Below the pieces are notes generated by a model. It was not told the origin of the DNA and did no database searches. It saw only the letters and a program-made list of their open reading frames with translations. Below are positions 8,982 through 17,785 of a stretch of 64,000 nt of DNA, in pieces. The DNA comes from Arcobacter acticola (lineage in GTDB: Bacteria; Campylobacterota; Campylobacteria; Campylobacterales; Arcobacteraceae). Location: assembly GCF_013177675.1 (NCBI RefSeq), contig NZ_CP042652.1:1364001-1428000 (forward strand). Reading direction: 5' to 3'. Each line of letters begins with the position of its first letter. Position 1 is the stretch's first letter. A program made the translations under genes and the position numbers.

Positions 8982-9109
8982 AAACAGAAAATTCTAAATA
9001 TTGAAAACAATTATTATAAAAATATTAATTTTTAATAAATAACTATATTATTTTATTAAATATAGAACTTTAATTTGATATTATGACGCAAATAAGAAAA
9101 AGGAAATAA

Positions 9110-10183
9110 ATGTTTAAAATTTATTGTGTAAGTTTACTATTTACTCTTTTGTTCACATCTTGCGTCCAAAATGAGAGATTAGAGATTCGATTAACTCCTA
9201 TAATGAAAAATGATACTATTAGTAATATCCCTTTACATGATGCTGTAAGAGCAAAAGATATAAATAAAGTAAAAGAAATACTTTCAGATGGGTTTTTATT
9301 AAATACTCAAGATAAAGCGGGTTTTACAGCTTTGCATTTAGCAGTGAGATTTGATCAGTATGATATTGCTGAATATCTTATCAATAAAAAAGTATCTGTA
9401 AATACATTTGATATATATGGCGATACACCATTATTAGAATCTATGAGAAATAAAACAGATAATATTTCTAAACTTCTACTTTGTAATGGTGCAAAACAAG
9501 ATGTTAAAGATAGAAATTTATTATCTCCTTTAGACTACGCTAAAATTGATGATAATGAAGCAATGATTAAAATATTAGAATCTTCAGATATAAAATCTTT
9601 TTGTGAAGAAAAAGAGATTATTACAGTTCAAAGAGTAGAAGAAAAATCCTCAACTAATAATATAGATAATGAAACTAGCATTATTGAGTTAACATTATAC
9701 GATGCTTTGAAAAATGAATTTCATTCTGACTTAGTTAAATGGAATGCAGAAATAAAAGAGGGTAGTTTAATATTTAGATTTAAAAATACTGATATGTTAT
9801 TTGCCCATGGAAGTAGTGAATTATCATCTGATTATAAGATAATATTGGATGATTTTTTTCCAAGATATTTAAATGTTTTATATAACTATAAAAATGAAAT
9901 AGAACAAGTTAGAATAGAAGGTCATACTTCATCTGTTTATTCTTCAGCAAAAAATGAAAATGAAAAGTATGCTAAAAATAAAGAACTTTCAACAAAAAGA
10001 GCAAACAAAGTTGTTGATTATGTATCATCAATACCGAATAATTTTATTATTGAACATAAAGATTGGTTAAATGATTATGTAAAACCTTATGGAATGGCTT
10101 CTGATAAGCTTATTTATAAGCAAGGTGTTGAAGATGAATCTTTATCTAGAAGGGTTGAGTTTGTAATTATCAAAAAGAAATAA
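9110..10183 (+). CDS. Lipoprotein with ankyrin repeats and C-terminal OmpA-like domain
   Basis: Envelope protein of 357 residues. A lipoprotein signal peptide ends in the lipobox LFTSC (about residue 18). Residues 45-150 are three to four ankyrin repeats (DKAGFTALHLAVRF, DIYGDTPLLESM, DRNLLSPLDYAK). The C-terminal part has the OmpA/Pal peptidoglycan-binding pattern (FAHGSSELSSDYK, VRIEGHTSS, STKRANKVVDYV, SRRVEFVI). It is probably outer-membrane anchored and bound to the cell wall. The AAAAAGGAAATAA leader precedes the ATG. Partners are unknown. Confidence 0.75.
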   Translation: MFKIYCVSLLFTLLFTSCVQNERLEIRLTPIMKNDTISNIPLHDAVRAKDINKVKEILSDGFLLNTQDKAGFTALHLAVRFDQYDIAEYLINKKVSVNTFDIYGDTPLLESMRNKTDNISKLLLCNGAKQDVKDRNLLSPLDYAKIDDNEAMIKILESSDIKSFCEEKEIITVQRVEEKSSTNNIDNETSIIELTLYDALKNEFHSDLVKWNAEIKEGSLIFRFKNTDMLFAHGSSELSSDYKIILDDFFPRYLNVLYNYKNEIEQVRIEGHTSSVYSSAKNENEKYAKNKELSTKRANKVVDYVSSIPNNFIIEHKDWLNDYVKPYGMASDKLIYKQGVEDESLSRRVEFVIIKKK

Positions 10184-10188
10184 AATAT

Positions 10189-10223
10189 AACTTTCCCATT
10201 TTATTAAGATGGGAAGGTTTTAT
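10189..10223. terminator. Bidirectional terminator between the OmpA-like gene and hspR
   Basis: An 11-bp stem (AACTTTCCCAT with ATGGGAAGGTT, one G-T pair) with a short AT loop, followed by TTTTATTT. It lies between two convergent genes. Confidence 0.7.
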
Positions 10224-10612
10224 TTGCTTGTTTTTTTTTCTACAATAAGAATGTCAAATGAAGTTTTTTGAACTACTAAAGCTTTTGAATCAGGAACAAT
10301 AGATAGATTGTTGATATTTTTTATTTTTGTTTTATATAAATGTATATTTTGTTCTAGTTCTTCAATTTTCTTATTTAATTGTAAAATAATATCAACTCCA
10401 GCTAAGTTAACTCCTAATTCTCTTGTTAGTGTTAATACATATTTTATATGATCAATATCTTTTTGAGAATATAGTCTTATCTTACCATTTGTTCTAGAAG
10501 GCTTTATTAAGCCTTCTCTTTCATACTGTCTTAATGTTTGAGGATGAATATTTAATATCTCAGCAACTGCTGAAATCAAATATACAGGCTCTATATAGCT
10601 ATTTGTTTCCAT
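10220..10612 (-). CDS. hspR: HspR, MerR-family heat-shock repressor
   Basis: A 130-residue MerR-type regulator. The N-terminal winged helix reads YLISAVAEILNIHPQTLRQY then EREGLIKPSRTNGKIRLYS; a coiled coil follows (LNKKIEELEQNIHLYKTKI). This is the HspR pattern; HspR represses chaperone genes through HAIR operators, commonly with DnaK or CbpA as co-regulator. It lies 4 bp downstream of cbpA, so it is co-transcribed and would be part of its own feedback loop through the HAIR-like site at 11546-11566. Confidence 0.88.
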   Translation of the reverse strand: METNSYIEPVYLISAVAEILNIHPQTLRQYEREGLIKPSRTNGKIRLYSQKDIDHIKYVLTLTRELGVNLAGVDIILQLNKKIEELEQNIHLYKTKIKNINNLSIVPDSKALVVQKTSFDILIVEKKTSK

Positions 10613-10616
10613 AATC

Positions 10617-11486
10617 TTAATTTTCTGGTAATTTATCTTGTAATACTTTTACCAATTCTTCGTCTAAGTCTTCAATTTTTGGTAAAACAATATTTGCTTT
10701 TAGATATAAATCACCTTTAACTCCTGCTTTTCTATTTAGAACACCTAGTTCTTTAACTCTAAATTTTTGATTTTGTTTTGTATTTTGTGGAACTTTTAAA
10801 GTAATACTTTTATGAATAGTTTGTATTTCAATTTTTCCACCAAATAAAGCAACTTTTAAAGGCACATCAAAATACTTACTTAAAGTATCTCCATCTCTTG
10901 TATATTCAGTACTTGAAGCAACATTAATTTTTAAAATCAAATCACCTCTTTGTCCTTGATAAGATTTTCCTTTACCTTTTGCTCTTATTTTTTGACCATC
11001 TTCTATTCCTTCTGGAATTTTTACATCAAAAGAATCATTATTTAAAGTAATATGTTGTTTCCCACCAAGAACTGCAACATCAAAAGCAATTGTAACTTGT
11101 GCGTTTGTATCTAAGTCAGGTTCACTAAACCCTCCAAATCCTCCAAATCCTCCTTGATTGAAGCCAGATCTATTAAATCCACCTCCACCTCCAAACATTT
11201 GTCTTAAAATTTCATCAAGGTCTACATTTTGTCCTTGACCACGTGCAAAGTCATGGAAATTTTGTCCACCAAACATTGCATCACCATGTTGATCATATTG
11301 TTGTTTCTTTTCTGGATTACTTAAAACTTCGTATGCAGCGTTGATTTCTTTGAATTTCTCTTCTGCACTTGGGTCTTTATTAACATCTGGATGATATTTT
11401 CTTGCTAATTTTCTATAAGCTTTTTTTATTTCATCTGCTGCTGCATTTTCATTAATTTCTAATGTTTCATATAAACTTTTTGCCAT
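10617..11486 (-). CDS. cbpA: CbpA/DnaJ-type co-chaperone
   Basis: A 289-residue J-domain protein that stimulates DnaK. The J domain is at the N-terminus (AYRKLARKYHPDVN with the HPD motif near residue 33). A Gly/Phe-rich linker follows (MFGGGGGFNRSGFNQGGFGG), then the two DnaJ C-terminal beta domains. The cysteine-rich zinc domain of true DnaJ is absent, which makes it the CbpA class. It is the promoter-proximal gene of a cbpA-hspR operon. Confidence 0.9.
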   Translation of the reverse strand: MAKSLYETLEINENAAADEIKKAYRKLARKYHPDVNKDPSAEEKFKEINAAYEVLSNPEKKQQYDQHGDAMFGGQNFHDFARGQGQNVDLDEILRQMFGGGGGFNRSGFNQGGFGGFGGFSEPDLDTNAQVTIAFDVAVLGGKQHITLNNDSFDVKIPEGIEDGQKIRAKGKGKSYQGQRGDLILKINVASSTEYTRDGDTLSKYFDVPLKVALFGGKIEIQTIHKSITLKVPQNTKQNQKFRVKELGVLNRKAGVKGDLYLKANIVLPKIEDLDEELVKVLQDKLPEN

Positions 11487-11532
11487 TTTCTATCCTAAAT
11501 TTTTTTATCATATATTTAATTTTATTTTTGAA

Positions 11533-11566
11533 ATTATAGCACAAGGTTGAGTCAATGTCAATCAAG
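11533..11566 (-). promoter_or_regulatory. Consensus sigma-70 promoter overlapped by a HAIR operator (cbpA-hspR)
   Basis: On the minus strand a perfect TTGACA (11556-11561) and TATAAT (11533-11538) are separated by exactly 17 bp. Overlapping the -35 region is GTTGAGT-N7-AATCAAG (11546-11566), which matches the HspR HAIR consensus CTTGAGT-N7-ACTCAAG at 12 of 14 positions. A bound repressor here would block RNA polymerase, giving autoregulated heat-shock control of cbpA and hspR. Confidence 0.85.
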
Positions 11567-11664
11567 TTTATAAAATAAGAAATAGTAATACTATTAATAT
11601 AAAAAAGGGTATAATATAATCCAAATAATTATAAAGAATTATTTAAATCTTTAATGGAGGGTTT

Positions 11665-12813
11665 ATGCCTATTACGATTACTAATGTTCCTGAATCAAAT
11701 ATGATTGTTATTGCTGTATTAATAGCAGTTTTATTTTTGACTTTTAGAAAGTCAAAACATACAGAAATTTTCCCTATTTCTGTAACTCAGGAATTAAAAG
11801 GCTTAGGTATTTTGACTGTTGTATTTGCTCACTTTGCATATATGCTTGTGACAAATGCTGAATTTTTGTTTCCCCTATCAATAATTGCTGGAGTTGGGGT
11901 TGACTTATTTCTTTTTATGTCTGGATATGGATTAAGTGTTGGAATGTTGAAAAGACCAATGCCTGTATTAGACTTCTATAAAAGAAGATTAATAAAAATA
12001 TTTATTCCTTTCTGGATTGCTTTAATTTTTATTTTTGCAGCAGATGCTATATTTTTACAAATCAATTATCCAGTACCTTACATGATTCAATCATTCTTAG
12101 GATGGTTCCCAACTGCAATTGGGTTTGGTGATGTTAATTCACCTTTTTGGTATATTACTTGGATGATAATGTTTTATGCTTTATATCCTATTGTATTTTC
12201 TACAAAAAGACCATGGTTAAGTGCTTTAATACTAGCAGTTATTGCAACACTATTAGGCGTTTATAATCCATTAGATATGGGTGATAATTGGCTTCATAGA
12301 TTGCATACTTTAGCTTTCCCATTAGGAATAGTTGCTGCGTGGCTACTAATGGAAACAAAAGATAAGGAAAACAAGTTAGTTACAACTTTAAAAAACTTTA
12401 GAAATAATGCATCAAATTCAATGATTCATTATGTGATTATTGTCGTGATGTTAGCTATTGTAGTTTATATGTCTTTACATACAACTGCGAATCATTGGCC
12501 TAAATTAACGGCTTTATTAGGAAAAGGTTATTTTGTTGATCAATTTACTTCTTTAGTAATTATGTTTGCATTTATCGTGATTTTTTCACTTAAAAAGTTT
12601 GATAATAAGTTTTTATCGATTTATGGGCTTTATTCATTTGAAGTTTATTTGATTCACTGGCCATTAATTGGAAGATATGATATTTTCTTTAGTTATATGC
12701 CAGCTTGGGCTGCTGTTCTTGCATGGTTAGTCGCATTTATTTTAATAAGTATTGTATTACAAAAAATGGTAACACCTGTTAGTGCTTGGATTGATAGATT
12801 AGTTCAAAAATAG
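11665..12813 (+). CDS. Acyltransferase 3 family integral membrane protein
   Basis: A 382-residue protein with about ten membrane helices of the OafA/acyltransferase-3 type. Typical features are ELKGLGILTVVFAHFAYM near residue 45 with the conserved His, a DLFLFMSGYGLS segment, KRRLIKIFIPFWIAL, and SPFWYITWMIMFYALYP. Such enzymes move acyl groups across the inner membrane onto surface sugars; the substrate here cannot be read. A good ribosome binding site (TGGAGGG) precedes the ATG. It is a single-gene unit flanked by the cbpA promoter and a hairpin. Confidence 0.8.
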   Translation: MPITITNVPESNMIVIAVLIAVLFLTFRKSKHTEIFPISVTQELKGLGILTVVFAHFAYMLVTNAEFLFPLSIIAGVGVDLFLFMSGYGLSVGMLKRPMPVLDFYKRRLIKIFIPFWIALIFIFAADAIFLQINYPVPYMIQSFLGWFPTAIGFGDVNSPFWYITWMIMFYALYPIVFSTKRPWLSALILAVIATLLGVYNPLDMGDNWLHRLHTLAFPLGIVAAWLLMETKDKENKLVTTLKNFRNNASNSMIHYVIIVVMLAIVVYMSLHTTANHWPKLTALLGKGYFVDQFTSLVIMFAFIVIFSLKKFDNKFLSIYGLYSFEVYLIHWPLIGRYDIFFSYMPAWAAVLAWLVAFILISIVLQKMVTPVSAWIDRLVQK

Positions 12814-12818
12814 TAATT

Positions 12819-12839
12819 AAGCTCCTATTTTAGGAGCTT
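12819..12839. terminator. Hairpin after the acyltransferase gene
   Basis: A perfect 8-bp stem AAGCTCCT/AGGAGCTT with a 5-nt loop between two convergent genes. The T-run is weak, so the efficiency is uncertain. Confidence 0.6.
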
Positions 12840-12857
12840 GATTTATAGTAATAAGAA

Positions 12858-14348
12858 TTAGTTTATATTTAAAGTGATTTTAAAAAGAGCACCTTTATAT
12901 TTTTTCTCCTCATGATCAAAAGTCTTATTTGTTGCTTTAATTGAGCCCTTCATACTAATTTTCAAAATTTTTCGAGTCATATATAAACCTAATCCAGTTC
13001 CTTGATATTTATGTTTTGTAGTAAAATAAGGTTCAAATATTTTCTTTATAATATCTTTTTCTATACCACCTGCATTATCAACTATTTCAATAATAGCTTT
13101 GTTTTTTTCTTGTCTAGCAGTAATTTTTATTATTCTTAATTCATCATTTGATAATCTAGCTTTAATTGCATCACATGCATTATGTAATATATTTACAATT
13201 ATTTGACTAAATTCATTTGAAAAATTATAAATATAAATGTCTTTGTCTAAGTCTAAATGCAACTCTATATTATTTCCAGCAATTACAGTTTCAATCAAAG
13301 ATAAATTATTATGTATGTTTTGGCTTAAATTAAATAGAGATTTTTCTTTATCTTCTTTATAAAAATCTTTAAATACATCAATAGTTTCAGATAGATGCTC
13401 TGTTGTATCAAGTATTTGTTTTAATGAGTCGTTTAATGATTCATCACTTAATATTCCTAAATCTTTTTTTACTTTTGCACCTGATGCTGAAACTGAGATC
13501 ACATTTAAAGGTTGTCTCCATTGATGGGCTATATTACCTATCATTTCACCCATTGCTGCTAATTTTGTTTGTTCTGTTAAAAGATTTTCTTTTCTTCTTA
13601 TTTCACTAACATCAACAATTGTTAATATTTTAAAAATTTGTGAACGAATACTTGTATCTTTGATATTTAATAAAGCTTTAAATGTGCTATTATCTTCTCT
13701 TAATATATTCACTTCAATAGGCTCACTATCGGCTTTATATAAGATTTTATTATTAAGGATTAGTTCTTTTAGGTTTTTAGTAATTATTTCATATTTTGAA
13801 GAGTAATGAAATAACTTAACAGCAATTTCATTACAATCAATAACAACATCGTCTTTTAGTAAAATTATTGCTTCCATGGTAGCATCTAGTAATAGCTTTA
13901 GCTTTTCATGTTTTTCTTCAACTTCAACTTTTACTTCATTTAATTGATAATTCATTTCACAAAGCATTGTAATATCATAAATATAAATTATTACTAACTC
14001 TTCTTCTAAATCAAAAGGAGTTATTGTAATACTTTGTTGCATATTATCAAAAACTCTATCAGTGATTTTTCCTAATTCAATATTTAATAAATAATTGCTA
14101 ATTTGAGGAGTATAAAAAGTAGATGATTTTAATTTCAAAGCAGTGCTTATTTTTCTAACTAGCTTTTTTTCATCAATATCTGGATAAAAGTCTGTTAATT
14201 TTTTTTCTATAATAGTACTTGTACTGATTCCTGTTCTTATTTCTAACCATTTATTCCAGAATTTTACTTCTAAATTTTTATTAATTAAAATAATACCATT
14301 ATCAAGAGTATTACAAATTATATCAAATTTGCTAGCTGTTAAAATCAC
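12858..14348 (-). CDS. PAS-domain sensor histidine kinase
   Basis: A 496-residue kinase without obvious membrane helices, so probably cytoplasmic. Two PAS-like regions (about 1-130 and 150-250) precede the H-box (MIGNIAHQWRQPLNVISVS) and the HATPase domain with N-box NILHNACDAIK, G1 DNAGGIEKD and G2 GTGLGLYMTRKI. The start overlaps the end of the CheC-like gene by 4 bp, so it is translationally coupled. It is the last gene of a CheY-CheC-kinase operon and may phosphorylate that CheY-like protein. Confidence 0.85.
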   Translation of the reverse strand: MILTASKFDIICNTLDNGIILINKNLEVKFWNKWLEIRTGISTSTIIEKKLTDFYPDIDEKKLVRKISTALKLKSSTFYTPQISNYLLNIELGKITDRVFDNMQQSITITPFDLEEELVIIYIYDITMLCEMNYQLNEVKVEVEEKHEKLKLLLDATMEAIILLKDDVVIDCNEIAVKLFHYSSKYEIITKNLKELILNNKILYKADSEPIEVNILREDNSTFKALLNIKDTSIRSQIFKILTIVDVSEIRRKENLLTEQTKLAAMGEMIGNIAHQWRQPLNVISVSASGAKVKKDLGILSDESLNDSLKQILDTTEHLSETIDVFKDFYKEDKEKSLFNLSQNIHNNLSLIETVIAGNNIELHLDLDKDIYIYNFSNEFSQIIVNILHNACDAIKARLSNDELRIIKITARQEKNKAIIEIVDNAGGIEKDIIKKIFEPYFTTKHKYQGTGLGLYMTRKILKISMKGSIKATNKTFDHEEKKYKGALFKITLNIN

Positions 14349-14962
14349 AGTTCATCCAGTATTTTGTTAATTTTTTCTTTTATAAATAAAATAGAATTAT
14401 CCGTTGTTAGAATAAATAATTCAGCTCTAATATTTAACTCTTCAAAGTTTAATTCAGTTGAAATAATAATTACTTTTTCATATTTAGAAATAAATATATT
14501 ATTTAATTGATCTATTGAAGTTAGTTTTTTGATTGTTGGCGCTGAAAAAGAAACATTTGTATCAATATCTTCTGCAAGTTTACTAATAGTTGATGAAGAT
14601 AAAATATTTGTAATTTCTAAAACAATATCTGAAATTTCATTATCATCTATTTCATCATCTTCTAAACCAAATTTATAAGCGATATTTATAGCTGATTGTT
14701 TATCAATTACAAACATATTTTCACCACTTATTGTTCCATTTAATTGTTGTAATGAAACTAAATGTTCCATTTCTAGATTTAGTTTATTTGATAAATATGG
14801 TTTTAATTCACTTGAATCTATTATTTGAATTTTAGGAATAGATAAATTTGCAAATGCATTAAGAATCTCTGTAATCGCAGCAGTTGCACTACCATATGCT
14901 ACATTCATTAATTCTTGTAGGCAATCTTTTTCATCTTCTGTTAAATTTATATTTGAATTCAT
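14345..14962 (-). CDS. CheC-like chemotaxis phosphatase
   Basis: A 205-residue protein with the two half-repeats of the CheC/CheX/FliY fold. The first helix shows LQELMNVAYGSATAAI and the second VLEITNILSSSTISKL, each giving the E-x-x-N pair that attacks phospho-Asp in CheY. It abuts a CheY-like regulator on one side and a kinase on the other, consistent with removing phosphate from that regulator. Whether the output is motility or another process is not visible. Confidence 0.75.
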   Translation of the reverse strand: MNSNINLTEDEKDCLQELMNVAYGSATAAITEILNAFANLSIPKIQIIDSSELKPYLSNKLNLEMEHLVSLQQLNGTISGENMFVIDKQSAINIAYKFGLEDDEIDDNEISDIVLEITNILSSSTISKLAEDIDTNVSFSAPTIKKLTSIDQLNNIFISKYEKVIIISTELNFEELNIRAELFILTTDNSILFIKEKINKILDEL

Positions 14963-15331
14963 TTATGCTTTACCATTTAATTTTTCAAATATTTGTTTCA
15001 TTTTACTTGAATCAATAGGTTTTTTAACAAAATTAAATGCACCTAATTGAAGTACTCTATCCATTGAAAGTTTTTGAATATCAGCTGAAATAACCACAAC
15101 TTTTGCATTTTTATCAAACTCTTTTATTTTTTCTAAAGCTGTAAATCCATCCATAATTGGCATTGTTAAATCAAGAAAAACAATTTTTGGAGATAGTTCT
15201 TTATATAAATCAAGTGCTTCTTGACCATTTTGTGCTTCAAATATTTCTAGGTCACCTTCAATGTTCTCTGTAAGAGTTTTGATAACCATTTTTCTAGCCA
15301 TCTTTGAATCATCTGTAACCAAAATTTTCAT
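14963..15331 (-). CDS. CheY-like single-domain response regulator
   Basis: A 122-residue receiver domain with all catalytic residues: acidic pair in LVTDDSKMARK, phospho-acceptor Asp in IVFLDLTMPIMDG (about residue 55), Ser in VVISAD and Lys in NFVKKPID. There is no output domain. It is the first gene of the operon; its stop codon directly abuts the CheC-like start. It probably receives phosphate from the downstream PAS kinase and is reset by the CheC-like protein. Confidence 0.9.
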   Translation of the reverse strand: MKILVTDDSKMARKMVIKTLTENIEGDLEIFEAQNGQEALDLYKELSPKIVFLDLTMPIMDGFTALEKIKEFDKNAKVVVISADIQKLSMDRVLQLGAFNFVKKPIDSSKMKQIFEKLNGKA

Positions 15332-15448
15332 TAGTTTTTCCTATAAAATTAAATTGAGTGTGCATTTTACCTAAAATTTAATAATAATTACTTTTTTTTA
15401 ATAGGGAATATACTAATATAAGCCTTTAATAAAAGGAAATACTTATTT

Positions 15449-15766
15449 ATGTTTTCAAAAGATGAATGGACTCAAAAAGAGTTTTTACAAAATAAAAGAG
15501 AATTAGAGAAAAAAGGTATCAAAGTAATTTTAATTGATACTATTTTAAAGCCTATTGATCATATTGAAACTATGGTTTATAATCCTTATGAAATGGAATT
15601 ATTCCCACCTGATACGGTATTTGTATTTTATTGTGATACAGGAAAAAGCACTAGTGAGAGACTTTCATACTATAAAAAGAAATTTCCAAAACATAAATGT
15701 ATTAGTTTAAAAGGTGGGCGAGGTTATTTTAGACCTAATTTACAATTACTGGATGAAGATAAATGA
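15449..15766 (+). CDS. Rhodanese-like small protein
   Basis: A 105-residue protein whose C-terminal half resembles a rhodanese active-site region: TVFVFYCDTGKSTSERLSYY, with Cys in the loop, followed by LKGGRGYFRP. Rhodaneses carry sulfur as a persulfide on that Cys. Its stop overlaps the start of an FAD oxidoreductase (ATGA), so the two are made together. Role in tRNA thiolation or sulfur transfer is only a guess from the neighbour. Confidence 0.6.
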   Translation: MFSKDEWTQKEFLQNKRELEKKGIKVILIDTILKPIDHIETMVYNPYEMELFPPDTVFVFYCDTGKSTSERLSYYKKKFPKHKCISLKGGRGYFRPNLQLLDEDK

Positions 15767-16950
15767 ATAAAGAATATGATTATGTGATAATTGGAGCTGG
15801 AATTGCTGGATGTTCTTTAGCTTATTTTTTAAAAAAATATTCAAAATCTATACTTTTAATAGATAGAAATTCTAATGTTGCTTTTGGAGCAAGTGGAGCT
15901 GCGGGTGCTTTTTTATCACCACTTTTGGGTAAACCAAATGATTTTAAAGATTTGATTGCAAAATCTTTAATTTTTTCTACAAATTTTTATAAAAATTTAT
16001 CAGAAGATTTAATAAGTAATTGTGGAGTATGTAGAATCCCTAAAAATGGAGAAGATAGAGATAAATTTGAATCATATAAACCATATATGGATTTTAAATA
16101 TACACAAATGGATGATGGATATTTCTTTGAAATAGGCTCTCAAGTAACTCCTTCTTTGATTTGTGAAAAACTAACAAAAGATATTGAAAAAAAACTCTCT
16201 TATAATGTAGAAAAATTAGAACAAAACCAAGACTCTACTTGGATAATAAATGATGAGCTTTGTGCAAAAAATATTATCTTAACAACAGGTGCTGATATTA
16301 AACATATAAAAGAAGAGTATTTTGATATTCGTGGAGTTTGGGGACAAAAAATTGATGTTAGTACTACAACTCAAACCCATATAAATTATCACAAAGAGTG
16401 CTCTGTTTCAAAGGCTTCTAAAATAGAAGGAAGTGATTTATATAAAGTATCAATTGGTGCAACTCACCATAAATTTAATTGTGATAAAAATATATGTAAC
16501 TATTGTATAGAAACGGCAAACATAAATGATTGCAGTAAATGTTATAATAACTCTATTGTAAATAGTGATTCTGTGAAGCTAATAGCTTTGGCAAATGATA
16601 TTATAAAACTTGAAAATGTAGAAGTAATAGATGTGAAAATCGGAGCTAGGGCTTCTAGCAATGATTATTTTCCTATGATTGGAAAGCTAGTTGATTCTAA
16701 AAAAAGTATTGAAAAGTTTCCTCATTTATTAAATGGAACACATATAAAAAACTCTATGTTAGAAACAGTAAATAATTTATATGTAATAAATGGAGTAGGT
16801 GGAAGAGGTTTTGTTTTATCACCTTATTTGGCTAATGAATTAGTTGAACATATAATTAATGATAAACAGATAGAAGATAATCTAAGTAATCATAGATTAT
16901 TTAAAAGATGGGCAAAAAAACAAAAAAATAAAGACATAGGAAAAAAATGA
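15763..16950 (+). CDS. FAD-dependent oxidoreductase (DAO/MnmC C-domain-like) with a cysteine cluster
   Basis: A 395-residue flavoprotein of the D-amino-acid-oxidase fold. The dinucleotide motif DYVIIGAGIAGCSLAYF is at the N-terminus, GASGAAGAFLSPLLGKPN near residue 45 resembles the MnmC C-terminal oxidase, and GVGGRGFVLSPYLANEL near the end is the closing FAD contact. About residue 240 carries five cysteines in a C-x4-C-x2-C-x8-C-x2-C pattern, which looks like a metal or Fe-S site and is not typical of DAO enzymes. It is coupled to the rhodanese-like gene. Substrate is unproven; tRNA wobble-uridine modification is one option. Confidence 0.7.
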   Translation: MNKEYDYVIIGAGIAGCSLAYFLKKYSKSILLIDRNSNVAFGASGAAGAFLSPLLGKPNDFKDLIAKSLIFSTNFYKNLSEDLISNCGVCRIPKNGEDRDKFESYKPYMDFKYTQMDDGYFFEIGSQVTPSLICEKLTKDIEKKLSYNVEKLEQNQDSTWIINDELCAKNIILTTGADIKHIKEEYFDIRGVWGQKIDVSTTTQTHINYHKECSVSKASKIEGSDLYKVSIGATHHKFNCDKNICNYCIETANINDCSKCYNNSIVNSDSVKLIALANDIIKLENVEVIDVKIGARASSNDYFPMIGKLVDSKKSIEKFPHLLNGTHIKNSMLETVNNLYVINGVGGRGFVLSPYLANELVEHIINDKQIEDNLSNHRLFKRWAKKQKNKDIGKK

Positions 16951-17528
16951 AAAATGTATTAAAAATAGTATTTTTAGGAATTATAGGATTTTCACTTCTT
17001 GTATATTTAACAGCACCAAAAAATGTAGAAAAAAGTACTATATCAAATGATGAAAATAGTGTTTTAACCATAGATTCAATTCCTAGATATTTTGAATTAA
17101 TAGGAAAAAATCCTTATACAAAATTTGAAACTTTATTTCAAGAGGGTGTAGAAAAATATATTGTGGTTTTAAATCACGATGCCTTAGCTGTATTTAAAGA
17201 TTTATATAAAAAAACAGATAAAAATATTGTTCTAATTGCAAATATATCAAATACACCTTGGATAATTAAACAAATAGCTGTAAATGGTGAATTGGAAAAG
17301 ATGTATAAAGATTCAAAAATTCCTTTAATAAATGATGACAATGGTTTTTTTGTAAAAACACTAAAAATAGATAATAATAAACAAAATCAATATTTTGTAT
17401 TTAAATTAAATACCGATGGTACAATAGAAAAAGTAACTGAAGGTTTAGTAAAACAAGGAGCTTTAGAAAAAGGTTTAACAAATGATGAATTAGAAAAAAG
17501 TCTAAATGAAATAGTAAAAATATTTTAA
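16947..17528 (+). CDS. Membrane-anchored protein of unknown function
   Basis: A 193-residue protein with one N-terminal hydrophobic helix (about residues 4-22) and a soluble remainder, probably periplasmic. Mid-protein text (NIVLIANISNTPWIIKQIAV) hints at a thioredoxin-like fold but no CxxC is present. It starts inside the last codon of the FAD oxidoreductase (ATGA overlap), so it is the third gene of that operon. I do not recognise the family. Confidence 0.6.
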   Translation: MKNVLKIVFLGIIGFSLLVYLTAPKNVEKSTISNDENSVLTIDSIPRYFELIGKNPYTKFETLFQEGVEKYIVVLNHDALAVFKDLYKKTDKNIVLIANISNTPWIIKQIAVNGELEKMYKDSKIPLINDDNGFFVKTLKIDNNKQNQYFVFKLNTDGTIEKVTEGLVKQGALEKGLTNDELEKSLNEIVKIF

Positions 17529-17619
17529 TTTATTATTAAAAAAATTGTAGTTTGTAAACTAATTTTAATAAAATTTTCGCTTAGTATTTTCTTTAAATAA
17601 AGCAAGAATTTTTAAATTT

Positions 17620-17693
17620 ATATCAAATGTTACTTTTTGATATGCTTACCCTAAATATAAATATAATATACTGTCTAAATATTGACAGTATAT
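17620..17693. promoter_or_regulatory. Two palindromes upstream of the dlt operon
   Basis: ATATCAAA-N8-TTTGATAT lies at 17620-17643 and ATATACTGTC-N8-GACAGTATAT at 17666-17693. Both have 8-bp spacers and their centres are 48 bp apart. The 257-bp gap that holds them has no gene. They are about 90-165 bp before the dltC start and could be regulator sites; the second could also form an RNA hairpin. Confidence 0.5.
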
Positions 17694-17785
17694 CCCTTCC
17701 TATGGCAGTATTCACAACCTCATTTAATTAAAAAATCTATTGTTAATTAAGAATAAAATATTGAATAAATAAAGGAAAAAAAACA

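Noticed and set aside
13403-13609. Open frame of 68 codons opposite the PAS kinase
   Set aside because: It lies wholly within a well-supported kinase gene on the other strand, has no ribosome site and has low-complexity Leu-rich content.
17666-17693. LexA-type SOS box in CTGT...ACAG of the dlt palindrome
   Set aside because: The spacing between CTGT and ACAG is 10 rather than 8 bp, and no lexA gene is seen in the window.
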